From assembly GCA_947499975.1 (NCBI GenBank), contig CANMQE010000001.1, forward strand, positions 682,001 through 746,000: a stretch of 64,000 nucleotides of DNA, written 5' to 3'. Positions 55,220 through 63,407 of the stretch are shown one piece after another (position 1 is the stretch's first letter; every line of letters starts with the position of its first letter). Both the position numbers and the translations under genes were made by a program. This stretch comes from an uncultured Sphingomonadaceae bacterium (GTDB lineage: Bacteria > Pseudomonadota > Alphaproteobacteria > Sphingomonadales > Sphingomonadaceae). The notes below the pieces were generated by a model that ran no database searches, was not told the DNA's origin, and was given only the letters and a program-made list of their open reading frames with translations.

Positions 55220-56092
55220 ATGAATCGCAAGCTTTGCGCTGCCGTTGCTGCCACCATCGCCACCGCTACTGCCTCCATGCCAGCCCAGGCCCAGGGCGCG
55301 TGTGATCGCGAGATGCTGCAAGGCATCGCCGATGACTGGGTATCCGCGATCGAACAGGGCACGATGATGACCATGGATCTGGGCGAATGGGTGGAATATA
55401 ACGAGAATTTCAAGCTGGGGTCGCTCGGCGGATTTCTCGACAAGCCGCGCGAGGTGGACTGGCACCTGGCACTGCTCGACACCACGACCTGCCAGGTCTT
55501 CGTCGAAAGCGTAATGCTGGATGAGGAGCGCCCGATCGTCGCAGCCACCCAGCTGAGCAACGGCTTTTTCGGCGTCGGCCCGTTCGACAACATCGTGACG
55601 GACGAGGGTGACTGGCTGTTCGACGCAGAAGCAACCTACGAATACGCCCGCCGCGAGGATTGGAGCGACATCCCCGAAGGTGAACGCGCCACGCGCGAGG
55701 AACTGATCGCGGCGGCCGATGCCTATCTCGACCTGTTCAACGATCCCACTGTGGAAGTGCCCTGGGGCGAGCCGTGCGCCCGCCTGGAAGGCGGCGTCTA
55801 CACCGGTCGCGGCGAGCCGACCGACAGTTGCAATGTCGGCGTGCCCGAAGGCGTCGAGCTGAAGAACCGCCGTTACGTGGTGGACGAGGTGAAGGGCGCA
55901 GTGAACGTTCTGCTGGCCTTTGGCGAGAACTCGCGTCCCGACAGCCACACTTTCCGCGTGGAAGATGGCAAGCTGCGCTACATTCACACCGTGACGCAGT
56001 GCGAGGAAGAGAACTGCGGCTTCCCGCCATTCGCGGAAATGCTGGCCAACAACCCCGACATGCAGCCGCCTTACGCAGCGCTGGACGAATAG
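55220..56092 (+). CDS. Secreted protein of unknown function
   Basis: A 290-residue exported protein. Signal peptide MNRKLCAAVAATIATATASMPAQAQ; mature N-terminus GACDREMLQGIADDWVSAIEQG, then WVEYNENFKLGSLGGFLD. Two halves share an NTF2-like look (helix followed by curved sheet), with GERATREELIAAADAYLDLF near 158 starting the second. Six cysteines in the mature part could form three disulfides. The residue pattern reminds me of fungal-type secreted proteins with tandem NTF2-like folds, but I cannot name the family with confidence. AGAGG precedes the ATG. The gene stands alone between the tad-like cluster and mltB. Confidence 0.65.
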   Translation: MNRKLCAAVAATIATATASMPAQAQGACDREMLQGIADDWVSAIEQGTMMTMDLGEWVEYNENFKLGSLGGFLDKPREVDWHLALLDTTTCQVFVESVMLDEERPIVAATQLSNGFFGVGPFDNIVTDEGDWLFDAEATYEYARREDWSDIPEGERATREELIAAADAYLDLFNDPTVEVPWGEPCARLEGGVYTGRGEPTDSCNVGVPEGVELKNRRYVVDEVKGAVNVLLAFGENSRPDSHTFRVEDGKLRYIHTVTQCEEENCGFPPFAEMLANNPDMQPPYAALDE

Positions 56093-56185
56093 GCTTGCGG
56101 GCAATCGGCGCAAACCACCTTCAATCCGTCGCATTGCGCGATTGGGAGATTTAATCTTCTTGCGCTTTACGGTAAGCAACTTGCC

Positions 56186-57220
56186 ATGATGTTTCGTAAA
56201 TTGCGCCGGATAGGCGCGCTCGCCACTGCCATCGTATTCTGCGCCGCGCCCGCTGCGGCGCAGGATATATCCTTCTCCGACTATCTGCAGACCGTGGCGG
56301 CAAAGGCCCGCTCCGAAGGGGTGAGCCAGTCGACGATCGACCGGGTATATTCCGGCCTTACGCCCAATGATCGGGTGCTGGCGCTGGACCGGGACAACGT
56401 GTCGTCCAGCGGCTCGTCTTCCTCCAACACCGGCTTTCCCTCGATGGCGGGCTATCTGGCGCGGCACAACACCAGCTCGCGCATCAACGGCGGTGTACGC
56501 AAGCTGGCAGAGGTTCGCCCCATCGCGCGCGAGGTAGAGCGGCAGTATGGCGTTCCGGCAGAGGTGATCGTGGCGATCTGGGGTCATGAAACGGCCTATG
56601 GTGCGGTTATGGGCAGCTTCGACCTGCCACGTTCGCTGGCCACGCTGGCATGGGAAGGGCGCCGCCGCACCCTCTTCGAGCGTGAATTTATCGACGTGTT
56701 GAAAATGGTCGACCAGGGCGTTTCGCGCTCGCAGTTGACCGGCAGCTGGGCCGGTGCATTCGGCAATGGCCAGTTCCTGCCGAGCGTCTATCTGCGGCTT
56801 GCCGTGGACGGAGATGGCGATGGCGACCGCGATATCTGGAACTCCGATGTCGATACGCTGCATTCCATTGCCAACTATTTCCGCGATGCCGGCTGGCGCA
56901 CGGGCGAACCGTGGGCGGTGCGTGCCTATGTGCCCAATTCGGCAGACAGGTCCGGCATTGAAAATCGCGTGAACTCGCCGGTCTGCCCCCGCGTCCACAA
57001 CCGCCACAGCCGCTGGTTGACCGTTCGCGAATGGCGCGAGAGAGGCATCGAACCGCGCGCGCCGATCGGTGATGATGTAATGGCATCGCTGTTCGAGCCG
57101 GACGGCCCTGCGGAACCTGGCTATCTCTTAACCCAGAATTATAAGGTTATCCTCGAATATAACTGCTCGAATTACTACGCGATGAGTGTGGGATTGCTTG
57201 CAGATGAAATCCGAAGATAG
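56186..57220 (+). CDS. Lytic murein transglycosylase, MltB family
   Basis: A 344-residue periplasmic peptidoglycan lyase that makes anhydromuropeptides. The signal peptide is MMFRKLRRIGALATAIVFCAAPAAAQ. The SLT_2 domain has the catalytic Glu in AIWGHETAYG near 135, LATLAWEGRRRTLFEREF near 155, GSWAGAFGNGQFLPSVYL near 190, and the family Asp-rich loop DGDGDGDRDIWN near 210. There is no lipobox, so it is soluble or loosely bound, unlike E. coli MltB. It overlaps the next gene by 17 bp and heads a long rightward chain. Confidence 0.92.
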   Translation: MMFRKLRRIGALATAIVFCAAPAAAQDISFSDYLQTVAAKARSEGVSQSTIDRVYSGLTPNDRVLALDRDNVSSSGSSSSNTGFPSMAGYLARHNTSSRINGGVRKLAEVRPIAREVERQYGVPAEVIVAIWGHETAYGAVMGSFDLPRSLATLAWEGRRRTLFEREFIDVLKMVDQGVSRSQLTGSWAGAFGNGQFLPSVYLRLAVDGDGDGDRDIWNSDVDTLHSIANYFRDAGWRTGEPWAVRAYVPNSADRSGIENRVNSPVCPRVHNRHSRWLTVREWRERGIEPRAPIGDDVMASLFEPDGPAEPGYLLTQNYKVILEYNCSNYYAMSVGLLADEIRR

Positions 57221-58175
57221 CCCGATTACCCGCCCCGGCGCACGCGCGCTGGTAACCATTTTGCTTGGCCTTGGTCTGGCGTCCTGCGCGGTGGCGGATG
57301 GCGCTGGCCCCGTCGCGGCGACGCAAGACAATAGAGAGATCGGCCCGCAGGCGGATTATCCCATCCTCGTGGGCGAGCCTTATGAGATAGCGGGCACGCA
57401 CTACACGCCTGCGGACGTGCTGAATTACGACGAGGTGGGTTACGTCACTCTCGATGCCAATACCGCTGGCTTCACCGGATCGCACCACACGCTTCCGGTG
57501 CCAAGCTATGCCGAGGTGACTTCGCTGGAGAGCGGGCGCACGATCCTGGTGCGGCTGGAACGGCGCGGCCCGATGACGACGAACCACCTCCTCGCGCTTT
57601 CTCCCGCAGCCATAAGCCAGCTTGGTGCAGGGGTGGAAACGCCCGTTCGCGTTCGCCGCGTCAATCCGCCAGAGGTGCAGCGTGCCATGCTGCGCGCAGG
57701 AGAGGCGGCCCCGCAGCGGATGGATACGCCTTCCTCGCTCCTCACCGTTCTTCGCCGCCGCTTGCCCGATGATGGATCGGCCTCTCTTGCAAGCAGCGCT
57801 GCGTCTGGCGAAGAACTGGAGACGGTCGAACTCGCTGCCTCCACCGCCACGCAGGAACCTGATGCGATTGCGCAGGTCGAGGCTCCCGCGCTCGATGCCG
57901 CTGAAGTGCCTTCGCCCCGGACAAACGAAGACTCGCCACCTGCTGACACGGCAGCGCAGGCTCTGGACGCAGGTTTCGTCGTTCAGGCCGCCACCTTTGC
58001 CAATTCCGAGAACGCCAGTCGCGCGGCCAGCGTGCTGGGCGGCGAGATCAGCCGCGTCGGCGAATATTACCGCGTGCGCACCGGCCCCTTCGCCACCCGT
58101 GGAGAAGCCGAGGCGTCCCTCGCCAACGTAAGGAGCGCGGGCTATAGCGATGCCCGAATCCTGACAAGCGGCTGA
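57204..58175 (+). CDS. RlpA-like septal lipoprotein with SPOR domain
   Basis: A 323-residue envelope lipoprotein. The lipobox is GLASC (Cys near 29). A double-psi beta-barrel of the RlpA type follows: YDEVGYVTLDANTAGFTGSHHTLPVPSYAEVTSLESGRTILVRLERRGP, with the His pair and a downstream Arg typical of the sphingomonad form. A long Ala/Glu/Pro linker leads to a C-terminal SPOR domain (GFVVQAATFANSENASRAASVLGG, then YYRVRTGPFATRGEAEASL) that binds denuded septal glycan. It is placed between mltB and dacC, so the three form a cell-wall remodelling set. The catalytic Asp of RlpA is not clearly kept, so it may be structural. Confidence 0.85.
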   Translation: MKSEDSPITRPGARALVTILLGLGLASCAVADGAGPVAATQDNREIGPQADYPILVGEPYEIAGTHYTPADVLNYDEVGYVTLDANTAGFTGSHHTLPVPSYAEVTSLESGRTILVRLERRGPMTTNHLLALSPAAISQLGAGVETPVRVRRVNPPEVQRAMLRAGEAAPQRMDTPSSLLTVLRRRLPDDGSASLASSAASGEELETVELAASTATQEPDAIAQVEAPALDAAEVPSPRTNEDSPPADTAAQALDAGFVVQAATFANSENASRAASVLGGEISRVGEYYRVRTGPFATRGEAEASLANVRSAGYSDARILTSG

Positions 58176-58213
58176 GCATCCGGTCTCTGCCGCAATCATG
58201 CAGCGGAGGGTGT

Positions 58214-59452
58214 GTGCGCCAGCGAAAAGCGTGGTTGAAGACGGCGTTGCTTGCAGCGGCCATCGGTGTGGCAGCCAGCCCTGCCGTTCCCGCCGTTTCC
58301 ATTCCCGACCTGCCCAGGGTGACGGAACCCACTCCCGTCACCTCGGGAAAGCTGGCAACTGCTCAGCCCCCCGCAGCTCCGGTGCCGGACGAGATACCTG
58401 TCGGCCTGCTGGTGGATATCACCAATGGGCAGACGCTGTTTGCAAGGGAAGAGAGCCGCCGCTTCGTGCCGGCCTCCGTCACGAAGGTGATGACTGCCTA
58501 CACCGCTTTCCGCCTGATGGAGGAAGGCGCGCTTCGGCCAGACCGCCGCTTCATTTATACGCAGGAGCTTGAAGACGCTTGGTATAACGAAGGCTCCAAC
58601 ATGTTCTTGCGCGCGGGCGAGCAGCCCACGATCGGGCAGCTGCTGCTGGGCGTCACCACCGTATCGGGCAACGATGCCAGCGTGGCCCTGGGCGTGGCGG
58701 CCACCGGATCGCTAGAAAATTGGCTTCAGTTGATGAATGCCAACGCCGTGCGGCTGGGCATGCGCGATACGCATTTCGGATCACCCAACGGCTATCCCGA
58801 TGGCGGTCAGACCTACACCTCGGCCCGCGATCTGGTGTTGCTGGCAGAAGCGATCACGCAGGATCACCCGGCGCTTTACAAACGTTATTTCGGGCATCGG
58901 CTGCTTCGCTGGCGTGATATCACGCAGGCGAACCACGACCCCGTGACAGGCCGCGTGGATGGCGCAGACGGCCTGAAGACAGGTTACACGCGGGAGGCAG
59001 GCTTCACCTTCCTCGGTTCTGCGGAAAGAAACGGTCGCCGCCTCGTAATGGTGCTTGCAGGCTCACCCGATAGCCGCATGCGAGACCGCGCTGCGCGTGA
59101 TCTGCTGGAATGGGGCTTCGACGCGTTCGAACGCGAGATGATCGCTCCTGCGGGCTCCATCATGGCGCAGGCCTTGGTGCAGGACGGGGCAAGCGACAGC
59201 GTCGCATTGCGCGCGCCGCACGAAATAGGCGTCGCCCTTTTCGAGGGACAACACAGCGATACGCTGACGATGGAAGTCGTCTATCGCGGCCCGATCGAAG
59301 CGCCCATTGAAGAGGGTGAGCAGATTGCTACGCTTCGCGTCCTGATGGACGGCGATCTGGTTCTGGAAAGACCCCTCGAAGCGGCTAACGCGGTGCCAGC
59401 GGCAAACACCTTGCAACGGATCGGCAATGCCTGGAGAAAATGGCTGGCATGA
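58214..59452 (+). CDS. dacC: D-alanyl-D-alanine carboxypeptidase (PBP5/6 type)
   Basis: A periplasmic peptidase removing the terminal D-Ala of pentapeptides. The 412 residues have a signal peptide (WLKTALLAAAIGVAASPAVPA), SVTK at 88-91 (nucleophile Ser88), SGN near 152, and KTG in DGLKTGYT near 254. A C-terminal beta domain follows, and the end MPGE-like amphipathic tail anchors it to the membrane. The start is GTG with GGAGGG only about 3-4 nt away, which is tight. Symbol dacC is a family label, not a proven orthologue. It is followed by tmk with an ATGA overlap. Confidence 0.9.
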   Translation: MRQRKAWLKTALLAAAIGVAASPAVPAVSIPDLPRVTEPTPVTSGKLATAQPPAAPVPDEIPVGLLVDITNGQTLFAREESRRFVPASVTKVMTAYTAFRLMEEGALRPDRRFIYTQELEDAWYNEGSNMFLRAGEQPTIGQLLLGVTTVSGNDASVALGVAATGSLENWLQLMNANAVRLGMRDTHFGSPNGYPDGGQTYTSARDLVLLAEAITQDHPALYKRYFGHRLLRWRDITQANHDPVTGRVDGADGLKTGYTREAGFTFLGSAERNGRRLVMVLAGSPDSRMRDRAARDLLEWGFDAFEREMIAPAGSIMAQALVQDGASDSVALRAPHEIGVALFEGQHSDTLTMEVVYRGPIEAPIEEGEQIATLRVLMDGDLVLERPLEAANAVPAANTLQRIGNAWRKWLA

Positions 59453-60084
59453 CAAGCGAACGTTTCATCACATTCGAAGGCGGGGAGGGCGTGGGCAAGT
59501 CCACCCAGGCCGATCTGCTTGCCGATACGCTGAAAGCGCGCGGCCTCGATGTCGTGCAGACGCGCGAGCCGGGCGGAACACCGGGGGCGGAGGCTATCCG
59601 GTCGCTGTTGCTGGATACCAATTTGAATTGGGATACGCGCGCCGAAGCGCTGCTGTTCGCTGCGGCCCGCTCCGATCACGTCACCAATCTCATCGGTCCC
59701 GCGCTGGACCGCGGGCAATGGGTGGTGTGCGACCGGTTTATCGATTCCTCGCGCGCCTATCAGGCAGGGGGCGGCGAATGGTCTGACGATGCCGTGCTTT
59801 CGCTCCACACGCTCGGCTCTCACGCCTTGATGCCCGACATCACCTTTCTGTTGCAGGCGCCTACTGCGGAAATCGCCGAACGGCTTTACGCCCGCGATGG
59901 AGACAATGCCGACAGGATTGGGGGAAAGCCGGCGGAGTATCACCAGCGCGTGGCCGATCATTTCCGGCATCTTGCCGCCACCGATCCCGAACGCTTCGTG
60001 CTGGTCGACGCCAGCGGAACGCCCGAGGACGTGCACATGCGCGTGATGCGCGCGATGGCGAATTTCGTCGGGGAGGGCGGGTGA
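59449..60084 (+). CDS. tmk: Thymidylate kinase
   Basis: Phosphorylates dTMP to dTDP. In 211 residues it shows the P-loop FEGGEGVGKSTQ at 9-20, TREPGGTPGAEAIRSLL near 40 (the DR/E motif region), CDRFIDSSRAYQAGGG near 95 and FLLQAPTAEIAERL near 135 (LID side). The start is ATG 59449 with an ATGA overlap to dacC; ATG 59440 would add three residues. It is coupled to holB (GTGA), the standard tmk-holB pair that connects nucleotide supply to replication. Confidence 0.95.
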   Translation: MTSERFITFEGGEGVGKSTQADLLADTLKARGLDVVQTREPGGTPGAEAIRSLLLDTNLNWDTRAEALLFAAARSDHVTNLIGPALDRGQWVVCDRFIDSSRAYQAGGGEWSDDAVLSLHTLGSHALMPDITFLLQAPTAEIAERLYARDGDNADRIGGKPAEYHQRVADHFRHLAATDPERFVLVDASGTPEDVHMRVMRAMANFVGEGG

Positions 60085-61046
60085 CCGCCTATATCGGCCA
60101 CGACCAGGCGTGGGACGACTGGCGCCGGGCCCTGTCTGGTGACAGGATGCATCATGGCTGGATACTTTCCGGCCGAAAGGGCGTGGGCAAATCGGCCTTC
60201 GCACGCGCCGCCGCGCGCGAACTGGTGGCAGAGGACGGCATCCGCCAGCCAGAGGGGGAGCATCCCGACATCCGCTACATGAGTCACCCACCGAAAAACG
60301 ATGCGGAGGCACGCAAGCGCGACGATGGCAAGCCATATGAACTGGCGCGCAACATCAAGGTGGACCAGATCCGCGAATTGCAGCGCCGCCTGAACACGCG
60401 CCCGACGCTGGGCAGCCGCCGCGCCGTTATCGTGGACCCTGCTGACGACATGGAGACGAGCGCTGCCAACGCGCTGCTCAAAAGCCTGGAAGAACCGCCT
60501 GCAGGCACGTTCTTCCTGCTGATCGCGCACCGGATCGGGCGGCTGTTGCCTACCATCCGCTCACGCTGCCGGGTGCTGAACTTCCCCCGCGTTTCCGATG
60601 TGGACATGGACGCGATCCTCGCCCGTGAAAGCCCGCAGGCCGATGCCGCCATGCGCGAGGCGGCAATCGCCGCTGCCAGCGGATCGCCCGGTGCAGCCAT
60701 CGATTTCGTCGAACTCGATCTTGCGAAGATTCACACGCTGATGCGTCAGGTGGTGGACCGGGGCGACCCCGATTTCTCGCTGCGTGGCCGGTTGGCCGCC
60801 GCCATGGGCCAGCGACCTAGCCGGGAAAAGCAGCTCGCCTCGATTGAACTGGCCCGCGCCGTCGTGGCAGACAATATGCGCGGCGTGGAGCACGCGCAGA
60901 TCCCGGCACTGGTGGAAACGCACGGCGAACTTGTGCGCCTTGCGGGCCAGGCACCCACCTACAATTTCGATCCCGGACTGCTGGTGATGGAAATCGGCAC
61001 CTTGCTCGCCAACCTCGCGGCATCTAGGACGCCTGCCAATGGCTGA
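60081..61046 (+). CDS. holB: DNA polymerase III subunit delta prime
   Basis: Clamp-loader subunit of the replicative polymerase. The 321 residues have an AAA+ P-loop SGRKGVGKSAFA near 28, the conserved LQRRLNTRPTLGSRRAVIVDPADDMETSAANALLKSLEEPP near 95-135 (Walker B and SRC region follow), and TIRSRCRVLNFP. The four zinc-binding cysteines of enteric delta-prime are absent, as in other alphaproteobacteria. The start is GTG overlapping the tmk stop, and its stop overlaps metG by 8 bp. Confidence 0.93.
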   Translation: MTAYIGHDQAWDDWRRALSGDRMHHGWILSGRKGVGKSAFARAAARELVAEDGIRQPEGEHPDIRYMSHPPKNDAEARKRDDGKPYELARNIKVDQIRELQRRLNTRPTLGSRRAVIVDPADDMETSAANALLKSLEEPPAGTFFLLIAHRIGRLLPTIRSRCRVLNFPRVSDVDMDAILARESPQADAAMREAAIAAASGSPGAAIDFVELDLAKIHTLMRQVVDRGDPDFSLRGRLAAAMGQRPSREKQLASIELARAVVADNMRGVEHAQIPALVETHGELVRLAGQAPTYNFDPGLLVMEIGTLLANLAASRTPANG

Positions 61047-62610
61047 AACCTTCTATCTTACCACCGCGATTCACTATCCCAATGGCCGGCCGCATATCGG
61101 CCATGCCTATGAAACGATTGCGGCCGATGTTCTTGCGCGGTTCCACCGCCAGATGGGCCGCGAGGTTCGTTTTCAGACGGGCACTGACGAGCACGGCCTG
61201 AAGATGGCCCAGAAATCGCGCGACCTGGGGCAGACCCCGCGCGAACTGGCGGACGAAATGTCCGGCTATTTCAAGGATTTGTTCGCGACGCTTGATATCT
61301 CTTACGACCGCTTCATCCGCACGACCGACGAGGATCACTATCGCGCCAGCCAGGCTATCTGGAAGGCAATGGAAGCCAATGGCGACCTGTATCTCGATCG
61401 TTACGAGGGTTGGTATTCCATCCGCGACGAGGCTTATTACGACGAGAGCGAGCTGATCGAGGGTGAGGGCGGCGAAAAGCTCTCCCCGCAGGGCACGCCC
61501 GTTGAATGGACCGCGGAGGAGACATGGTTCTTCCGCCTGTCCGCCTATGGCGACAAGCTGCTGAAGCTTTACGAGGACAACCCCGACTTCATCCGCCCCG
61601 AAAGCCGGCGGAACGAGGTAATGCGCTTCGTCGAAGGGGGTTTGCGCGATCTTTCTGTCAGCCGCACCAGCTTCGACTGGGGCGTGCCGGTGCCGGGCAG
61701 CGATGGCCACGTGATGTATGTGTGGGTGGATGCGCTCACTAATTACCTCACCGGGCTAGGCTATCCCGACGAAACGGAAAACATGGCGAAGTTCTGGCCG
61801 GCCGATCTGCACCTGGTCGGCAAGGACATCACCCGCTTCCATACGGTCTACTGGCCCGCCTTCCTGATGAGCGCCAACATTCCCGTTCCCCGGCAGGTGT
61901 ACGCACACGGCTTCCTGCTCAACAAGGGGCAGAAGGAAAGCAAGTCGCTGGGTAACGTTACCGATCCCGCCGATCTGGTGAATGCCTATGGCGTCGACGT
62001 GCTGCGATACTTCCTCCTGCGAGAATTTTCCTTCGGGCAGGATGGCAGCTATTCCGCACAAGCTATTGTAAGCAGGGCAAATTCAGAACTGGCGAACAGT
62101 TTCGGAAATCTTGCCCAGCGCACGCTATCGCTCCTGTTCAAGAATTGCGAAGGACAGCTTCCGCCGATCAACGATGCGACTGCCGACGACGATGCCCTGC
62201 GCCAGCACGTCGAACGGGTGATCGTTCAGGAGATGCCTGCCGCGTTCACGGATCTGGCTTTCGCGCAAGCGCTGGAAGCTTGGATGGGCGCGGTTTTCGC
62301 GTGCAACGCCTATGTCGATGCACAAGCACCCTGGGCGCTGAAGAAGACCGACCCGGAACGGATGAAAACCGTTCTGGCCACGCTCTACATCTGCATCGCA
62401 CAGCTGGCTGTGGCCGTCATTCCCGTCATGCCCGCGTCCATGGGCAAACTGCTGGAACAGATGGGCATCACGCCCGATCTGCGCAGGTTCGATGCAATCC
62501 GCACGCATTGGTATCCCGCCCTTGTCGATAGCAATTTCCACCTGGAAAAACCGCAGGGCATCTTCCCGCGTCTCGAATTGCCGGAGACGCCGTCTGAGGA
62601 GAGCGCCTGA
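61039..62610 (+). CDS. metG: Methionyl-tRNA synthetase
   Basis: Class I synthetase of 523 residues. The HIGH motif is GRPHIGHAYE near 13-22, the KMSKS motif is ESKSLGN near 300 and GTDEHGLK is near 50. The zinc-knuckle cysteines of the E. coli type are missing in the connective peptide (GWYSIRDEAYYDESEL), so it is the short zinc-free class, and it lacks the C-terminal dimerisation domain. It overlaps holB by 8 bp and shares one base with the tatD start (TGATG). Confidence 0.96.
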   Translation: MAETFYLTTAIHYPNGRPHIGHAYETIAADVLARFHRQMGREVRFQTGTDEHGLKMAQKSRDLGQTPRELADEMSGYFKDLFATLDISYDRFIRTTDEDHYRASQAIWKAMEANGDLYLDRYEGWYSIRDEAYYDESELIEGEGGEKLSPQGTPVEWTAEETWFFRLSAYGDKLLKLYEDNPDFIRPESRRNEVMRFVEGGLRDLSVSRTSFDWGVPVPGSDGHVMYVWVDALTNYLTGLGYPDETENMAKFWPADLHLVGKDITRFHTVYWPAFLMSANIPVPRQVYAHGFLLNKGQKESKSLGNVTDPADLVNAYGVDVLRYFLLREFSFGQDGSYSAQAIVSRANSELANSFGNLAQRTLSLLFKNCEGQLPPINDATADDDALRQHVERVIVQEMPAAFTDLAFAQALEAWMGAVFACNAYVDAQAPWALKKTDPERMKTVLATLYICIAQLAVAVIPVMPASMGKLLEQMGITPDLRRFDAIRTHWYPALVDSNFHLEKPQGIFPRLELPETPSEESA

Positions 62611-63407
62611 TGGGTCATGCCGCGCCGCTGATCGACAGCCATTGCCACCTGAATTACAAGGGCCTCGTCGAGCGACAGGACGAGGTGCTGGCCAACGCAC
62701 GCGAGGCCGGCATCTCCGGCTTCCTCAACATCTCCACCCGCCAGAGCGAATGGCGCGACGTGGTGGCCACGGCGGAACGCGAAAGCGACGTCTGGGCAAC
62801 GGTCGGCATCCACCCGCACGAGGCGGACAAGCACGCCGATCTCGGCCGCAAGGTGCTGCGCGATGCGACGGACCATCCGCGCGTCATCGGCATTGGCGAG
62901 AGCGGCCTCGATTACTATTACGACAAGTCGGACCGCAATGTGCAGCAGGCGCTGTTTCGGATGCATATCGACGTTGCACGCGAGACAGGCCTGCCGCTGG
63001 TGATCCACACGCGCGATGCGGAAGATGACACTGCCTCGATCCTTGCAGACGAATTGGGGAAGGGGGCTTTCCCCGCGCTGATCCACTGCTTCACCGCCAG
63101 TGCGGAGTTCGGCCGCAAGGTTCTGGACCTTGGCCTTACCATCTCGATTTCGGGGATCGTCACGTTCAAGAATGCGCGCGACCTGCAGGAATTCGCCAAG
63201 GAAGTGCCTGCCGACCGGCTGCTAGTGGAAACGGACAGCCCGTTTCTCGCACCGGTACCCCACCGGGGCAAACCTTGCGAACCGGCTTTCGTAAGGCATA
63301 CGGCGCAATTCGTTGCGGACCTTCGCGGTGAAGATATCTCTGATCTCGCTGCAAACACGTCTCGCAACTTCATGAGTTTGTTCACAAAAGCCGGGAAGCC
63401 CACGTGA
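62610..63407 (+). CDS. tatD: TatD family metal-dependent DNase
   Basis: Amidohydrolase-fold nuclease of 265 residues. Metal ligands: HCHLN at 11-15 (H-x-H), Glu in GIGESGLDYYY near 92, His in VIHTRD near 130, His in IHCFTAS near 155 and Asp in LLVETDSPFLAP near 205. TatD proteins cleave DNA 3'-5' and are linked to DNA repair or programmed degradation. Symbol tatD is used as the family name (YcfH is the closest enteric form, beside tmk-holB). The downstream metallo-hydrolase gene starts at its stop (GTGA). Confidence 0.92.
   Translation: MGHAAPLIDSHCHLNYKGLVERQDEVLANAREAGISGFLNISTRQSEWRDVVATAERESDVWATVGIHPHEADKHADLGRKVLRDATDHPRVIGIGESGLDYYYDKSDRNVQQALFRMHIDVARETGLPLVIHTRDAEDDTASILADELGKGAFPALIHCFTASAEFGRKVLDLGLTISISGIVTFKNARDLQEFAKEVPADRLLVETDSPFLAPVPHRGKPCEPAFVRHTAQFVADLRGEDISDLAANTSRNFMSLFTKAGKPT

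Noticed and set aside
55172..57007. 611-codon minus-strand frame across the unknown secreted gene and mltB
   Set aside because: It crosses two genes with good starts and signal peptides on the plus strand; no recognisable domain.
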